64,000 nt of DNA from Hygrophila difformis. Taxonomy: Eukaryota; Streptophyta; Magnoliopsida; Lamiales; Acanthaceae. The DNA lies in NCBI GenBank assembly GCA_030278955.1, contig JAOANR010000002.1:17347672-17411671 (forward strand). Reading direction: 5' to 3'. A model generated the notes under the pieces. That model made no database searches and was not told the DNA's origin. It was given only the letters and a program-made list of their open reading frames with translations. Position numbers and translations under genes: made by a program. Shown here piece after piece: positions 10,195 through 21,032 of the stretch. Positions within the stretch are counted from its first letter, which is position 1. Every line of letters starts with the position of its first letter.

Positions 10195-12439
10195 TTTATT
10201 CCTTCTATTTTAAAACTCCAAAAATATTTTACAAGAGTTGTGTAAGTTGCATGGGTGTATTGGGCCTAGGCCCACTACATCTAATTTTACCCATTACACA
10301 TTTCAACCCATCAGTGTCCATTATTGTGTGATTAACACTCACACAATACCAAAAACATTTTCTTAATCTTGTTTATTTTCCCTTTCATTGTGTGTATGAA
10401 TGGGTATTAAGAAATATTACAGATCAATGTTGGCGAAAAGGTCCCTTCATCGGGATAACGATTAGATCGTCTTCTGTGTATTAATTATTACTCGTTATTT
10501 TGCATGGTCTGATTAGTGGTTGGTGGAAGCTACGGCGAAAAGGTCCCTTCACGGGGATAACGATTAGTCACTCAGCCAACTTCTAATCAGATACAGTTTT
10601 CTTCTCTTTACCTTAATTTCAAACCTGAATCTGGAGTTGTATTAATTATAGATGATATATGCCAATGTCATCTATTAATTGCTGCAGTAATAGAACATGT
10701 GGGTTTTCATCCAAATTCACAGATAGTAAAGTCTAAGGTGACGGCGGCAACTGTCACTTAAGGCATTCCACTGTCCACAAATCATTCCATCTGGAATACT
10801 TGGGACCCGGACAGCAGATGTTTGTAGTCCGGATAATCCCGATTATTTCTGGCAATCTCTTTAGCCATTTTCTTCGTATCTCTGGCTAATCCTTCTTTGT
10901 GTATCAAAATTCTGTCTAACCCCGCCATATATTTTGGGGTAATTTATTTTACTTCTCATATACATGTATGCATGATATTATTATGTAGATATTGTGGTCT
11001 ATAATATTTTGGAGATCCTTCTCCTTGGACATAGAAGTCTTGATTTAAATCAGATGTTGCACAATAAATTTCCACAAAAATCACTTTATAAAATCCAGAT
11101 CTGAGTAAGGGATAATTTCACAGTTATGACTGATTCATCTTCTACTGGGGGTTGAATTTGAGAACTTAGAAGCAGAGTCAGCGATTAGGTCTCATCTAGA
11201 CTGAAAGGATTTGTGTTTTAATTGAGAGTTTAGTACCTGTTTAGGGAATGATTTTCAAACATCTATTTGTTTCTCAAAATTACTGTGTGTTGGAAATCTT
11301 GTATTAAGTGTTGCATCGAATCAGAGTCCACTTGGATTCAGATAAGATGTGATAATTAATATTAGAGGAACAACATATAGGCCTTGGTTAATTTCTAAGG
11401 TAGGGTTGAGTATTCTTTCAACTGCTATCTTCTCCCACCAAAGCCTAAAATTGAGTCTCGAGTGAGTACATTCGGAATAGATCTTCATAGGTCTGTTCCA
11501 CTCGTGTTTGTATCTCATAACTAACTGGATATTATAAGCCCTGTGGCTTACCGATATTTGGGAAGTTCTAAATCTGCATCTGGTCACCAAGACCAGGGGC
11601 TCTTTTATACTAACGGAATGTGATGATCTTTTAAGACTTCCGAGTGATAGGTTTTAAATGCTTTATTTACTGCTTTCTTTACCGCTTTCTTTAAAAATGC
11701 TTTCATAGAGGTCACTCGGAAGAATTAGAGGTTGGCCGCCGGTTGAAAGGTTTAAGAGTTATGGATTAGTTCGGGGTTAGATTTGGACTTTGGGTGTGAC
11801 AAGGGGGACGATAGGAGTACTTGGCATATCAACTAATGATATGTTAGGTGTTGCTTGTCCACCACATATGACTAACATACTCTTGCAAGGCATTGCAAGG
11901 GGAGTTATTAATCTGTGGCATCTTAGAAATTGAGGTCTTCAGAGCATGTAAATTCTCACTGTAAGTACCTGTCTGTTAAAGGGAACATAGTGCAGAAAGC
12001 ATGAGAGTTAGCTAACTGACGAACTACCCCAAACAAAGATCTGTGTATTAAAACGATAGTTTAATTGTGTTTCATCTGAATCTTGTCCAATCTTTATTAT
12101 TTTCTCCCTGTCCCTTCTGTCACTTTTTAAATCTGCTTTTGTAGAATAATTTTACCTGCTTTCCTAGCATAATTCTTTACCGCTTTCTTAGAATAAATTT
12201 AACCGCTTTTTAGACTAAATTTACCATGCTTTGTAGAATAATTTTATTGCTTTCATAGTCTAGTTTAAATTACTGTCAAGTAGTTGTTAGAAACCATTGC
12301 AAAACTTGAATCGAGTAACCGAGTGGAAAATCTTAGTAAACGACGTGGGGCCTGCTTCTATCGCACATCCTCCAGTGAACGATCCGGTCTTACTATAAAT
12401 TACTGCAATTTTTGACACCTGCGCTTTCGGGGGCACAGT

Positions 12440-12765
12440 TTCTTAACACGAGTAATAAAAACGTGACAACCTATAATATATCCTTAATCCCAACTCCATC
12501 TTCATAAATTGGTTTCACTGAATAAAATCGAAAACCAGGATTATGATTTTTCAGAAAATACTCATATAGTGGGGATGTATTAAAGGTTTCATGGCAAAGA
12601 TCTTCATGACATGAAACTATGATAAGTTTCATGATGCCAATTGCCGGGGACCTTCAGTGTGACAGACTGAAGGTCAAGATTGAACTATCTATCCCGGCTG
12701 CACCATGAAAATTGTCAAAAGATTCATGCCGGGGAGGATGCAACGCCGTTTGAAATTAGAGTACC
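12440..12765 (+). repeat. Degenerate duplicated LTR-end/PBS segments inside LTR B
   Basis: Two segments resemble the true LTR end plus PBS at 12880-12930: one near 12628-12657 (tttcatgatgcc then ttgccgggga) and one near 12712-12752 (ttcatgccggggaggatgc). Flanking motifs such as gagtaataaaaa, atatatccttaa and gaaaatactc also recur. It looks like duplication of the leader into the LTR. Both LTRs carry it. Confidence 0.65.
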
Positions 12766-12895
12766 CCACATGAGTAATAAAAAGTGAAATATATCCTTAA
12801 ACCCCTTTCCCACGAATCATAACTCTTTTTCTTGTAATAAATTTAACTTGGGATATTTTAGAAAATACTCGTATAGGAAATTGTCAAAAGTTTCA

Positions 12896-12913
12896 TGGCG
12901 CCGTTGCCGGGGA
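12896..12913 (+). other. Primer-binding site (tRNA-Asp), element B
   Basis: TGGCGCCGTTGCCGGGGA directly abuts the 5' LTR. It is complementary to the 3' end of plant tRNA-Asp(GUC), the usual Athila primer. Confidence 0.93.
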
Positions 12914-13041
12914 GGTTGCAGCGTCGTTTATTAAGAGAACTACACTCCTGATTTACTCATAGATAGTGCTTGAATATATTCTGGAATCATTACTAACCTG
13001 GGGGTTGTGCAGGTGCTGTCAAATCTTGATATAAACTGCTT

Positions 13042-15115
13042 ATGCAAAGGAGAAAGGCGACATTGCCTGAGCTACCGTTCGATCTAGAAATAGAAAGGAC
13101 CGCTCGCCAACTGAGGGCGCAAGCCAGACGAAGGAAAGAGCAAGAAGCCCGGACTCGTACCTCACCCGAAACCACAAGCAGTGAAATATCCGATATGGCA
13201 GAGAACCAAGACATTCCCCCGATCTTACCATTAGACCAACCACCCAATAATCCTGGTAATGGAGCTGATGGGGGTATGGTAGAACACCCGAATCGTGCAA
13301 ACGAGGAGGAAGATCTACCTAATCCAAATCAGCAACAATATCAGCAGTTCCACCAACAACCACCACCCCCTAACCAATATAACCAACAAAACCAAAGTAT
13401 GCCAAACCAGCAATACCAGAATCAAGCCATCAATCAGGACCAATTCCAAAACAACCCTCATGATCCCGATAATATTTTTCAACAGAACCCCAACTACCAC
13501 CAGCAGTATCAAAACCAAGCAGAGCAAGGAAATCAACAGCAGCAAGCAGCAGCTGATTTTATGCAGCCCATCGTGGAGCCCTATCTGGATAGGCCTGGGA
13601 GAGCACAATTTCCTGCACGCAATTTCGAGCTCAAACCGGCACTCATCAACTTGGTGCAAAACAACCAATTTTGCGGTGCAAATCATGAGGATCCCCATGA
13701 TCATCTCCAAACCTTCCTGGAGCTCTGCGACACAATAAAAAATCAGGGAGTCTCACCTGATGCTATAAGACTAATGTTGTTTCCCTTTTCTTTGTTTAGT
13801 GGTGCCAGGGATTGGTATAAATCATTGCCCATAAATCAGAGGAGTACCTGGGCAGATTTGGTGAGGAGTTTTCTGTTAAAGTATTTTCCTGAATCTAAGA
13901 TAGACGAAGGACGAGAGAAAATTGGAGAGTTCAAGATGAAGCCGGACGAGTCATTGTATGACGCAAAGGAAAGATTCGCCAGCCTTTTAAGGCGATGCCC
14001 CCAACACGGATACCAACCGTGGGAGCAACTGAGGAAATTCTATGGAGGACTCACCCATCCATGGAGAATGATGTTGGACGCTGCAGGCGGAAGACATTTA
14101 CTCCATTTGCCCATGGATCAAGCCTGGGTAAAGATTGAGACAATGTCTGTCAACAGATCTGTGTTGAACAGCAGTGACAAGAAGGCGGACCCTCCTAGAA
14201 AAGTTTTTGCTGTAAGTGAAGGAAAAACAGATTTCGAAAAATTACAGGAACAGGTAGTTGCGATACAGCTAGGACAGGAGAAAGGAAGGGGAGCAGGTAC
14301 TTCTCAGGCAGGAGCCTCATCTGGCCAAGTGCAAGCACAACAACCGGGAGCAATTTGTGGGCTATGTCAAGGACCACATCCAACTGACACATGCCGACAA
14401 CTAGCTACCGAAAGCTGCAATTATGCAGGGAACTACCAGAACCGCCACCCTAACCTCTCCTATTCCAACAACAATGCACTCAATGCGCATTTGTTGACAC
14501 AGCCAAACCAGTCTAACCAGTTCGCAAACCAAAATCTTCAGCAGAACTTCAGACCTCAGAACCAAGGATTCGTCCAGCAGAGAGTTCAGAACTTCCAGAA
14601 TCAGAATCAGAACTTTCAACCCCATATCCAACAGAGGCCCAACCAAAACCAAGGCCAGAATTTCCAGAACTTCCAAGCCCAACCTGATCAGAATCAGCAA
14701 TACAACCAAAAGCCACCATCTCGCCTGGAGAATTTGATGACTGAGTTTATTTCTAATCAAAGAGAGATAAACCAGCAGTTGCAGTCATCAATCAAAAATG
14801 TGGAGACGCAGGTCACCCAGTTGGCTAAGGAATTGCAGAACAGGGGGAAGGGAACACTGCCGAGCAGCACTGAAGCCAACCCGCAATGCAAAGCAATCAC
14901 ATTGCGGGGAGGCAAGACTCTGAAGGGAAATGTTGGATCTGCAAAGAAGAAAGCTATGAAAGTAAATGTTTCATTGGAGGTGGAAAAGGAAAAGGAAAAG
15001 GTTGAAGGAGATGAAAGTGTTGAGCTGGTAAATGATAGATCAGATACAGCTAACTCGCAGGCTGAAGCTGCAAATGAAGCTGAAGAGGGTATGGGTGAAG
15101 GTACAACTTCCTTCT
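13042..15115 (+). CDS. gag: Gag of element B (Athila type), cut off by insertion of C
   Basis: The frame opens at ATG 13042, 146 bases after the LTR, and stays open for 691 codons until element C. The stop TAA at 15118-15120 belongs to C, so this is not the natural end. The first 75 residues are charged. Residues about 95-170 are Gln/Asn-rich. The capsid-like core is at about 185-360 (GAREWYKS-type motif GARDWYKSLP, LLKYFPESK). A single zinc knuckle CGLCQGPHPTDTC is near residue 440, followed by another Gln/Asn-rich stretch. Removing C and one CTTCT copy puts this frame directly in phase with the pol frame, so gag-pol was one ORF. Confidence 0.9.
15111..15115 (+). repeat. Left TSD of element C (cttct)
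   Basis: A perfect five-base match to 43528-43532, flanking the TG and CA ends of C. Confidence 0.92.
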
Positions 15116-15244
15116 TGTAACACCCCGGATTTGATAACCCAGGCCGGGATGCCACCACCATACCTCCCTAGCAAGACATGAACCATTTCGAGCTTGCTAA
15201 AGAGATGCAAGGCTATGGGTAATGAACAGAGTTTTAAAAGCAAG
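15116..15244 (-). repeat. Element C 3' LTR, terminal fragment left of D
   Basis: 129 bp matching 40218-40346. It is cut by D after gcaag and continues at 34988. On the plus strand it reads TGTAACACCCCGG, the complement of the LTR end. Confidence 0.9.
15240..15244 (+). repeat. Left TSD of element D (gcaag)
   Basis: A perfect match to 34983-34987. Confidence 0.92.
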
Positions 15245-16269
15245 TGTAATACCCCAGATTTTTATCAACGTCCAAAGGAATAAAATTTATTCCGATCAAT
15301 GTCGAAATATCTCCGAGAAGAAGAAAATAATTTATCACAATAAATTATTGCTCGGAAATGAAACGCCGATAGATTCAAAATTCAAAATGGAATAAAAGAG
15401 GGAAAGGAAGCCCGAAGACATTCCATGAATTGAGTCAAAATAATTGGAATTAAATTCAAGAAGGAAAATAATTCTAATTCCAAGAACCCGTGAAGTCAGA
15501 AGAAATTTAATTACACAAGTTATTGCACGGGAGTCAAAATACGACGAATTGGAAGCCGACGAACCCGAGACCGACGGACTTAAGATTTCAAACATGAAAT
15601 TCATTTGAGTCGAGATAAATTTAAGATAAGAATTTATGATCCGAGAATGACCCGAAAAATCGAGCCCGAAAACGTAGGAGGACAGAAGTCCGAAAGAGAG
15701 GAGAAAAGGCCCGACGGGATTGCACGGCCCAGTCCGGACGCACGGCCCAGACCAGGCCGCGCGCCCTCCGGGCGGGGTTTGGCTATAAACCGCGCCAACC
15801 CCGCGCCAGTGCAGCAGTGGCTGCCAAAGGACGCGTTTTGGCGATTTTCTTACCATATTTTCGTGTCCCGACTTTGGAAACCCAATCCCAGTCGGGGGGA
15901 AAGGCTATAGGACGATCAATGACTGATTTTCACTCCCATAATCAGTCTCTCAAGTCTATCCATCACCCTCAAACTCTCCCAAAACCGAAACACAAGTTCT
16001 TCACTTTCCGACGACTCTCCGATTACTTTCCGGCGACGAAAATCGACGAAGGAGGCGTGGAGAACATCATCTTTAGTGTCCCAGATTGTGGTAAGTCCTC
16101 CATGGTTTTTCGTTTAAGTTTTCGAGTCCGAAAACTCGATCTAACCCTAGATTTTTACTTTCGGTTTCATTTCGGGGCCAATGGAGAAGAGACGGAGTAA
16201 TTGGGACGTGTCCGTAGCAAGCGTGGACGCCCCGATCGATCCAGAGACGTCCTAGACATCATCCCCACT

Positions 16270-18018
16270 GTAAGTTAATGCTTACTTGGTTTTGGGTGAC
16301 TTAAAATGCAACCAAACATAGGGATTTAATAACTCTAAAATCTGTCAACACGAAAAACCCTCGGCGCAACAATTTGGTGTGAATTTTTCGAACACTTAAA
16401 CCTGCTCAAACGGAAAAACTTAAAACAGAAAAAATGTTCCTAAGACATAGATCTAGTTCATGTAAAATTTTCATAATTTTTCATTGCATGTTGTTGTCCG
16501 AAAACGGCCTCCAACGAACCTGCCTTGAGAGTCGAACTTGAAACTGTGACAGATTTGAAATCGGACCAAAACCCCTATTTCAAGAGTTCAAACCGAAAAA
16601 CTCAAAACTAGACTTTTAATCTTAACACATTAATCTAGGTTGTGTAAAAATTTCAGACATTTTCGTTGATGTTTGCTATTTCAAATCGCATCGAACATAA
16701 ACTGTTTTGACAAAACGTTTTCGAAATCTGCCGGTGAATATGTCCGAACTTGATGATCCTGTTTCTATATTTTCTAGACCGATTGGATCCTTGAAATCTA
16801 AATGAAAGTTGTAGATAATTATGTCTATTATGTGCATATAAAATTTCAGAATTTTTGGAGTCCATTTGGTGTGACAAAATGTCGATTTTTCATACTGTGA
16901 TAAACCTGAATTCTGACAGTGTACATGTTGTGCAATAAACTCGATTTTTGACATGCTTCCTCAACTTATTTCGAAATCTTTAAAACACAAAAGTTGTTCG
17001 TTAGGGTGTTTTTGATAAACTGTGAAAATTTTGGATTTTTTGGACTTGAAATGAATTTTTAAATTAAAAAGGCGTAAACTGTGACGCCAAACGACTTTTA
17101 AATCGAGAGATTTTGAAATTTCGAAACAAACGGCCGAAGGCTTGAAATACGGTACATCTATACTTTTGAAAAATCCCATTATACTAAATCGAAATGTTAT
17201 TGAGATACTTTGGTGGAGGGCGAGTGCCCTGCAGGGTGCCCCTCTAGCCTTCTTGGCGTGCCTATAATGGACGTTAGATACTTGCATGAAAAACTTGTGA
17301 AATTTTGCAAAACTTGTCCTTACCTTGCGGGTTCGATTCCCCAAGGCGTATGTTTTCCTGCGGGTTCGATTCCCCAGGATGTGTGTTGATTCCTATGGGT
17401 TCAATTCCCTAGGATGTATTTGAGTTCTTGCGGGTTCGATTCCCCAAGGGCGATTGTATGTTTTCCTGCGGGTTCGTTTCCCCAGGATGTGTGTTGATTC
17501 CTATGGGTTCAATTCCCTAGGATGTACTTGAGTTCTTGCGGGTTCGATTCCCCAAGGGCGATCATTTGTCTTCCTGCGGGTTCGATTCCCCAGGACGTGT
17601 GTTAATTCCTACGGGTTCAATTCCCTAGGAAGCGTTTAAATTCTCGCGGGTTTGTTTCCCCAAGATCAAATCATATAAAATCATATTGAACAAAAGTGAA
17701 AGAATGAAAATCCTGAAATACCTAATCGTGAAGTAACGGAAAAATTTTAAGACGTGAATGTTTTCCTTATTTAAGTTATTCCTTTAAATTATGCCTTGCA
17801 ATTATTTTACCATGTAATTTGAATTATGATCACGTGAAATCCTTGGGTTAAATTATGCCATTTATTTATTAGAGGATGATTAACTCAATTTGTGAATTAC
17901 CTACAAGCATGTTTTTATTAAATTTAAATAAAGGCTTTGAAACCCCTTGATCATATTAGGTGTTAACTTACTCAGCACGTTTTTACTGACCAAACCACAT
18001 TTTCCCTTTTTCTTTCAG
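16270..18018 (+). other. Candidate leader intron inside LTR D
   Basis: Donor CT|GTAAGTT at 16270, branch-like CTGAC, then a pyrimidine-rich run and CAG|AGTA at 18018. An alternative donor GGTAAGT starts at 16091. The T-arm-like array lies inside. The layout matches A, C and E. The 3' LTR keeps the same signals (donor 32971, acceptor 34622). Confidence 0.45.
17324..17667 (+). repeat. Ten-unit tandem array of tRNA T-arm/B-box-like hairpins in LTR D
   Basis: Ten units of the form GCGGGTTCGATTCCCC occur every 30-40 bases, in a three-unit higher-order period of about 103-108 bp. Units 1, 2, 4, 7 and 8 contain GGTTCGATTCC, which matches the pol III B-box consensus. The others have one or more changes (GGTTCAATTCC, GGTTCGTTTCC). 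Each unit can fold as a short stem with a seven-base loop, as in a tRNA T-arm. No A box, acceptor stem or anticodon arm is present, so these are not tRNA genes. The 3' LTR copy is 34017-34340. Confidence 0.85.
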
Positions 18019-18379
18019 AGTATGAGGATTATGCATCATCATATGCATACATGGGAACATTCGGGAAAAACTCTATTTCAAATTCCGGCATTTAATTACA
18101 ACTTGCATGAACGGGCCTGTTTAACCCGTGTTTTGGCCGTGTTGGCCCAGTATTTAAATTTCCGCTGCATTACAATTATATATGTAAATATTACATTCCG
18201 CTGCAACCTTGATATTATTATTTTTTTAAAATTATATTATAAAGGGCTGTTTGAATGATTTAAATTCTGAAAAACCATAGCCTTGCATCTCTTTAGCAAG
18301 CTCGGAGAAACCGTGTCTTGCTAGGGAGTTGTGGCGGTGACATCCCGGCCTGTGTTATCAAATCCGGGGTGTTACAAAG

Positions 18380-18395
18380 TGGTATCAAAGCCCGG
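18380..18395 (+). other. Primer-binding site (initiator tRNA-Met), element D
   Basis: TGGTATCAAAGCCCGG, three bases after the LTR end, identical to the site in A. Confidence 0.88.
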
Positions 18396-19002
18396 ACTAT
18401 TTTTAAAACTAGTATTATTATTTTTAAACTATTACGAGTATTATTTTTAAACTAGTATTATATTTAAAAATCCATTATTATTTTTAAACTAACATTTTTG
18501 AGCCCAAATTTTTTTTCTAAGCCCTAACTTTTAGCCCAAATTTATTATTTTAAATCCCAAACCTTTTGAGCCCAAAATTTATTTTTCCTAGCCCAAATCT
18601 TTAGCCCAATATTTAATTACTACGTTGGCCCAATTATTTTGGCCCAATAACCTTGTTTTTACTTAAAGCCCAAATAATTTATTTCCTTCGGCCCAATATA
18701 GTGGCCCAAACCTTTTATCCTTATTTTAATCTATCCATGGAATAAATTTATTTTTTTTTAAAACCCATGGATAAATAAATGCATGCATTTATTAAATTTT
18801 TATTGGGGGGGATTACATATGCATATGCATACATAAATATCTCTGCTAACCTTTTTATGTGAATCGTTTGTGATACATAACCTTCTTACTCTAATGTTCG
18901 ACTTGACCTTGAGTCTTCACTTAGAAGCGCTAACTTGAGACTAAACTTTGTCTTAGTCCTAGATCTTGATCACTTAGACATTCGCGCGCTTAATAACAGA
19001 AA
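18396..19002 (+). other. Leader of element D, rich in GCCCAA motifs, no ORF0
   Basis: No gene is seen. The motif GCCCAA or GCCCAAA recurs about ten times between 18510 and 18720, including a ggcccaatatagtggcccaa segment also found with small changes in the leaders of E and C. The coiled-coil ORF0 of A and E is absent. Confidence 0.55.
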
Positions 19003-20151
19003 ATGGCACCTAAAAGAAAACTGAGGAAGGTAAGCCCAAACGACACTGACGCTGACCTCCCAAACGCACCTAACAACAATGAGGTTCCTCCGAACGTAGG
19101 AGATCGATCGCCTTCTATACCCAACAACATGGAAGAACGTCTAAGGACTATGGAGGAGGTCCTTGTGGCATTAGGAAATGCTGAGGTGCATAGAGCACAA
19201 GCAGCAGTACCCCCACCAGTAGCCCAAGTCAACTACTTGGCACTGGTAAACCCCTACAACCCACCACACTATGATGGGCAAGAGGATCCCGCCAAACTAG
19301 AGGGGTGGATCCGTACCTTTGATAAACTTTTGGATGCTATCAAATGCCCTGACGAGGAGAAGATATACGTGGCAACCTACTACTTAGGAGGTGAAGCCGA
19401 TGAGTGGTGGCAAAAACTTCAAGCGAATTCAGAGGAAGACGAAGAAGCCTACACTTGGGAAGGACTTAAGGAAGCCTTGAGAGAAAGATTCTACCCATTG
19501 AGCACCAAGACTGCGAAGTACGAGGAATTCATCAACCTGAAGCAAGGTGCACCAACAGTGCAAGAGTACTACACCAAATTCAAGGAACTAGTACGATTTG
19601 CTACGAGGATAGTACCAACCGATTCTGACAAGGCTCAGAAATTCGAGATGGGTCTGAACCTTAGTATCCGGGAGATACTTGCAGTAGGGCAATTCACAAA
19701 CCTACAGACGATATGTGATCGCGCTGTAGCAATTGCTCGAATCCAGCAACTGAAGCGTAAAGGAAATGGGGAGTCAAGCAAGGACTCGCAAGAATTTGAG
19801 ACAAAGAATCGAAACAATAACAATGACAATTTTTGGAGGAACAATGGTCAAGCTGGGTTCAATGAGCCAAAGGAGAATAAGAATAAAGGTTTCAATAATG
19901 GGAGAAATGGCATACGTCGTACAACCATACCACGTTGCCCGCAGTGCCACCAAGCCCATCTGGTGCGCGAATGCCCAAGACGCGGGACTTGTTATAGATG
20001 TGGTGGAGAAGACCACATGATTAGAGAATGCAATGTTCGTGCGGAGATGATTGAGAAAAGGCTAGATTTGGCAAACCCTCAACAAGGAGATCAAGGAAGA
20101 GCTGTAGGACGATGGAATGCTGTAGACCAAGCGGACTTGCTAGCTCAGTGA
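19003..20151 (+). CDS. gag: Gag of element D, intact
   Basis: An open frame of 382 codons starting at ATG 19003 (MAPKRKLRK). It has the Tekay capsid core ([37 protein letters not shown]) and two CCHC knuckles near 19936-20030 (CPQCHQAHLVREC and CYRCGGEDHMIREC). It ends at TGA where E has a Gly codon leading into protease, so the stop could be a point change or a settled end. No protease follows. An intact gag in an element without pol suggests it was functional when D moved, with enzymes supplied in trans. Confidence 0.9.
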   Translation: MAPKRKLRKVSPNDTDADLPNAPNNNEVPPNVGDRSPSIPNNMEERLRTMEEVLVALGNAEVHRAQAAVPPPVAQVNYLALVNPYNPPHYDGQEDPAKLEGWIRTFDKLLDAIKCPDEEKIYVATYYLGGEADEWWQKLQANSEEDEEAYTWEGLKEALRERFYPLSTKTAKYEEFINLKQGAPTVQEYYTKFKELVRFATRIVPTDSDKAQKFEMGLNLSIREILAVGQFTNLQTICDRAVAIARIQQLKRKGNGESSKDSQEFETKNRNNNNDNFWRNNGQAGFNEPKENKNKGFNNGRNGIRRTTIPRCPQCHQAHLVRECPRRGTCYRCGGEDHMIRECNVRAEMIEKRLDLANPQQGDQGRAVGRWNAVDQADLLAQ

Positions 20152-20531
20152 GAAATGATTGTATACGACGTTACCCAACCTTGAGTCAAACCGATCCAAC
20201 AACAGTTATGGGGACATAACTGTAATCTTAAGGGGGGGGAGGATGTAACAACCCGAATATTTTGTATCCCCAAATCAATAAATAAACAAATTCAAATTTG
20301 TTTTGAACTACGTCATGGCTTGATCCCTTCACAGGGTACGTAGGCAACTCGGAAATTTCAATTCTGGGTTCAGTCAAACAATAATCAAACAACAAACAAT
20401 CAACAATCGAACAATAATTCAATAACACAATATCGCAAAATAATAAAATAAACAAAAGGACCCTAACTCTTAGCGCGAGAAAAGCCGAAACACAACTTCG
20501 AGGACGAAGTTGATTCTTAAGGGGGGTAGAC
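20152..20531 (+). other. Element D: pol-deletion scar, 3' untranslated region, hairpin and PPT
   Basis: Shortly after gag the sequence jumps to the last codons of pol (the aacaacagttatggggacat segment, also near 29646), then a PPT-like run at about 20229-20243. A hairpin AACTTCGAGGACGAAGTT lies at 20494-20511 and the PPT at 20519-20531, immediately before the 3' LTR. Confidence 0.85.
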
Positions 20532-21032
20532 TGTAATACCCCAGATTTTTATCAACGTCCAAAGGAATAAAATTTATTCCGATCAATGTCGAAATATCTC
20601 CGAGAAGAAGAAAATAATTTATCACAATAAATTATTGCTCGGAAATGAAACGCCGATAGATTCAAAATTCAAAATGGAATAAAAGAGGGAAAGGAAGCCC
20701 GAAGACATTCCATGAATTGAGTCAAAATAATTGGAATTAAATTCAAGAAGGAAAATAATTCTAATTCCAAGAACCCGTGAAGTCGGAAGAAATTTAATTA
20801 CACAAGTTATTGCACGGGAGTCAAAAGACGACGAATTGGAAGCCGACGAACCCGAGACCGACGGACTTAAGATTTCAAACATGAAATTCATTTGAGTCGA
20901 GATAAATTTAAGATAAGAATTTATGATCCGAGAATGACCCGAAAAATCGAGCCCTAAAACGTAGGAGGACAGAAGTCCGAAAGAGAGGAGAAAAGGCCCG
21001 ACGGGATCGCACGGCCCAGTCCGGACGCACGG
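20532..21032 (+). repeat. Element D 3' LTR, part 1 (left of E)
   Basis: It matches 15245-15745 closely and is cut by E. The last five bases, cacgg (21028-21032), are the left TSD of E. Confidence 0.92.

Larger units (their letters stand above)
7958..12895 (+). repeat. Element B 5' LTR (4.94 kb)
   Basis: It matches 56151-61091 almost base for base, with scattered substitutions and small indels such as a short deletion near 57557 in the 3' copy. It contains two clusters of AATTCGG palindromes and half-sites (8290-8702, 9641-10194), a TATAAAA at 8766, two copies of a ggcgaaaaggtcccttca segment (about 10433 and 10531), and degenerate PBS-like segments near its end (12440-12765). No protein-coding gene is supported in its 4.9 kb. 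Confidence 0.93.
15245..18376 (+). repeat. Element D 5' LTR (3.13 kb)
   Basis: It starts TGTAATACCCCAG and ends CCGGGGTGTTACA. It has a TATAAA-like site near 15784, donors at 16091 and 16270, an acceptor at 18018, the CCCTGCAGGG block near 17229, and the T-arm-like hairpin array at 17324-17667. The 3' LTR differs by point changes, a 16-bp deletion in the array and a deletion of about 78 bp near 34503. Confidence 0.92.

Noticed and set aside
10433..10567. Possible riboswitch or gene from the repeated ggcgaaaaggtcccttca segment
   Set aside because: It is a simple duplication inside LTR B, with no coding or known RNA structure that I can recognise.
15605..16200. ORFs of 101-127 codons in LTR D (also 32314-32901)
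   Set aside because: They are in the GC-rich part of the LTR, differ in reading between LTR copies, and correspond to LTR blocks of A and E that are not open. Probably untranslated leader.
17324..17667. Possible tRNA genes
   Set aside because: Only T-arm/B-box-like pieces are present. No A box, D-arm, anticodon arm or acceptor stem can be found around them.
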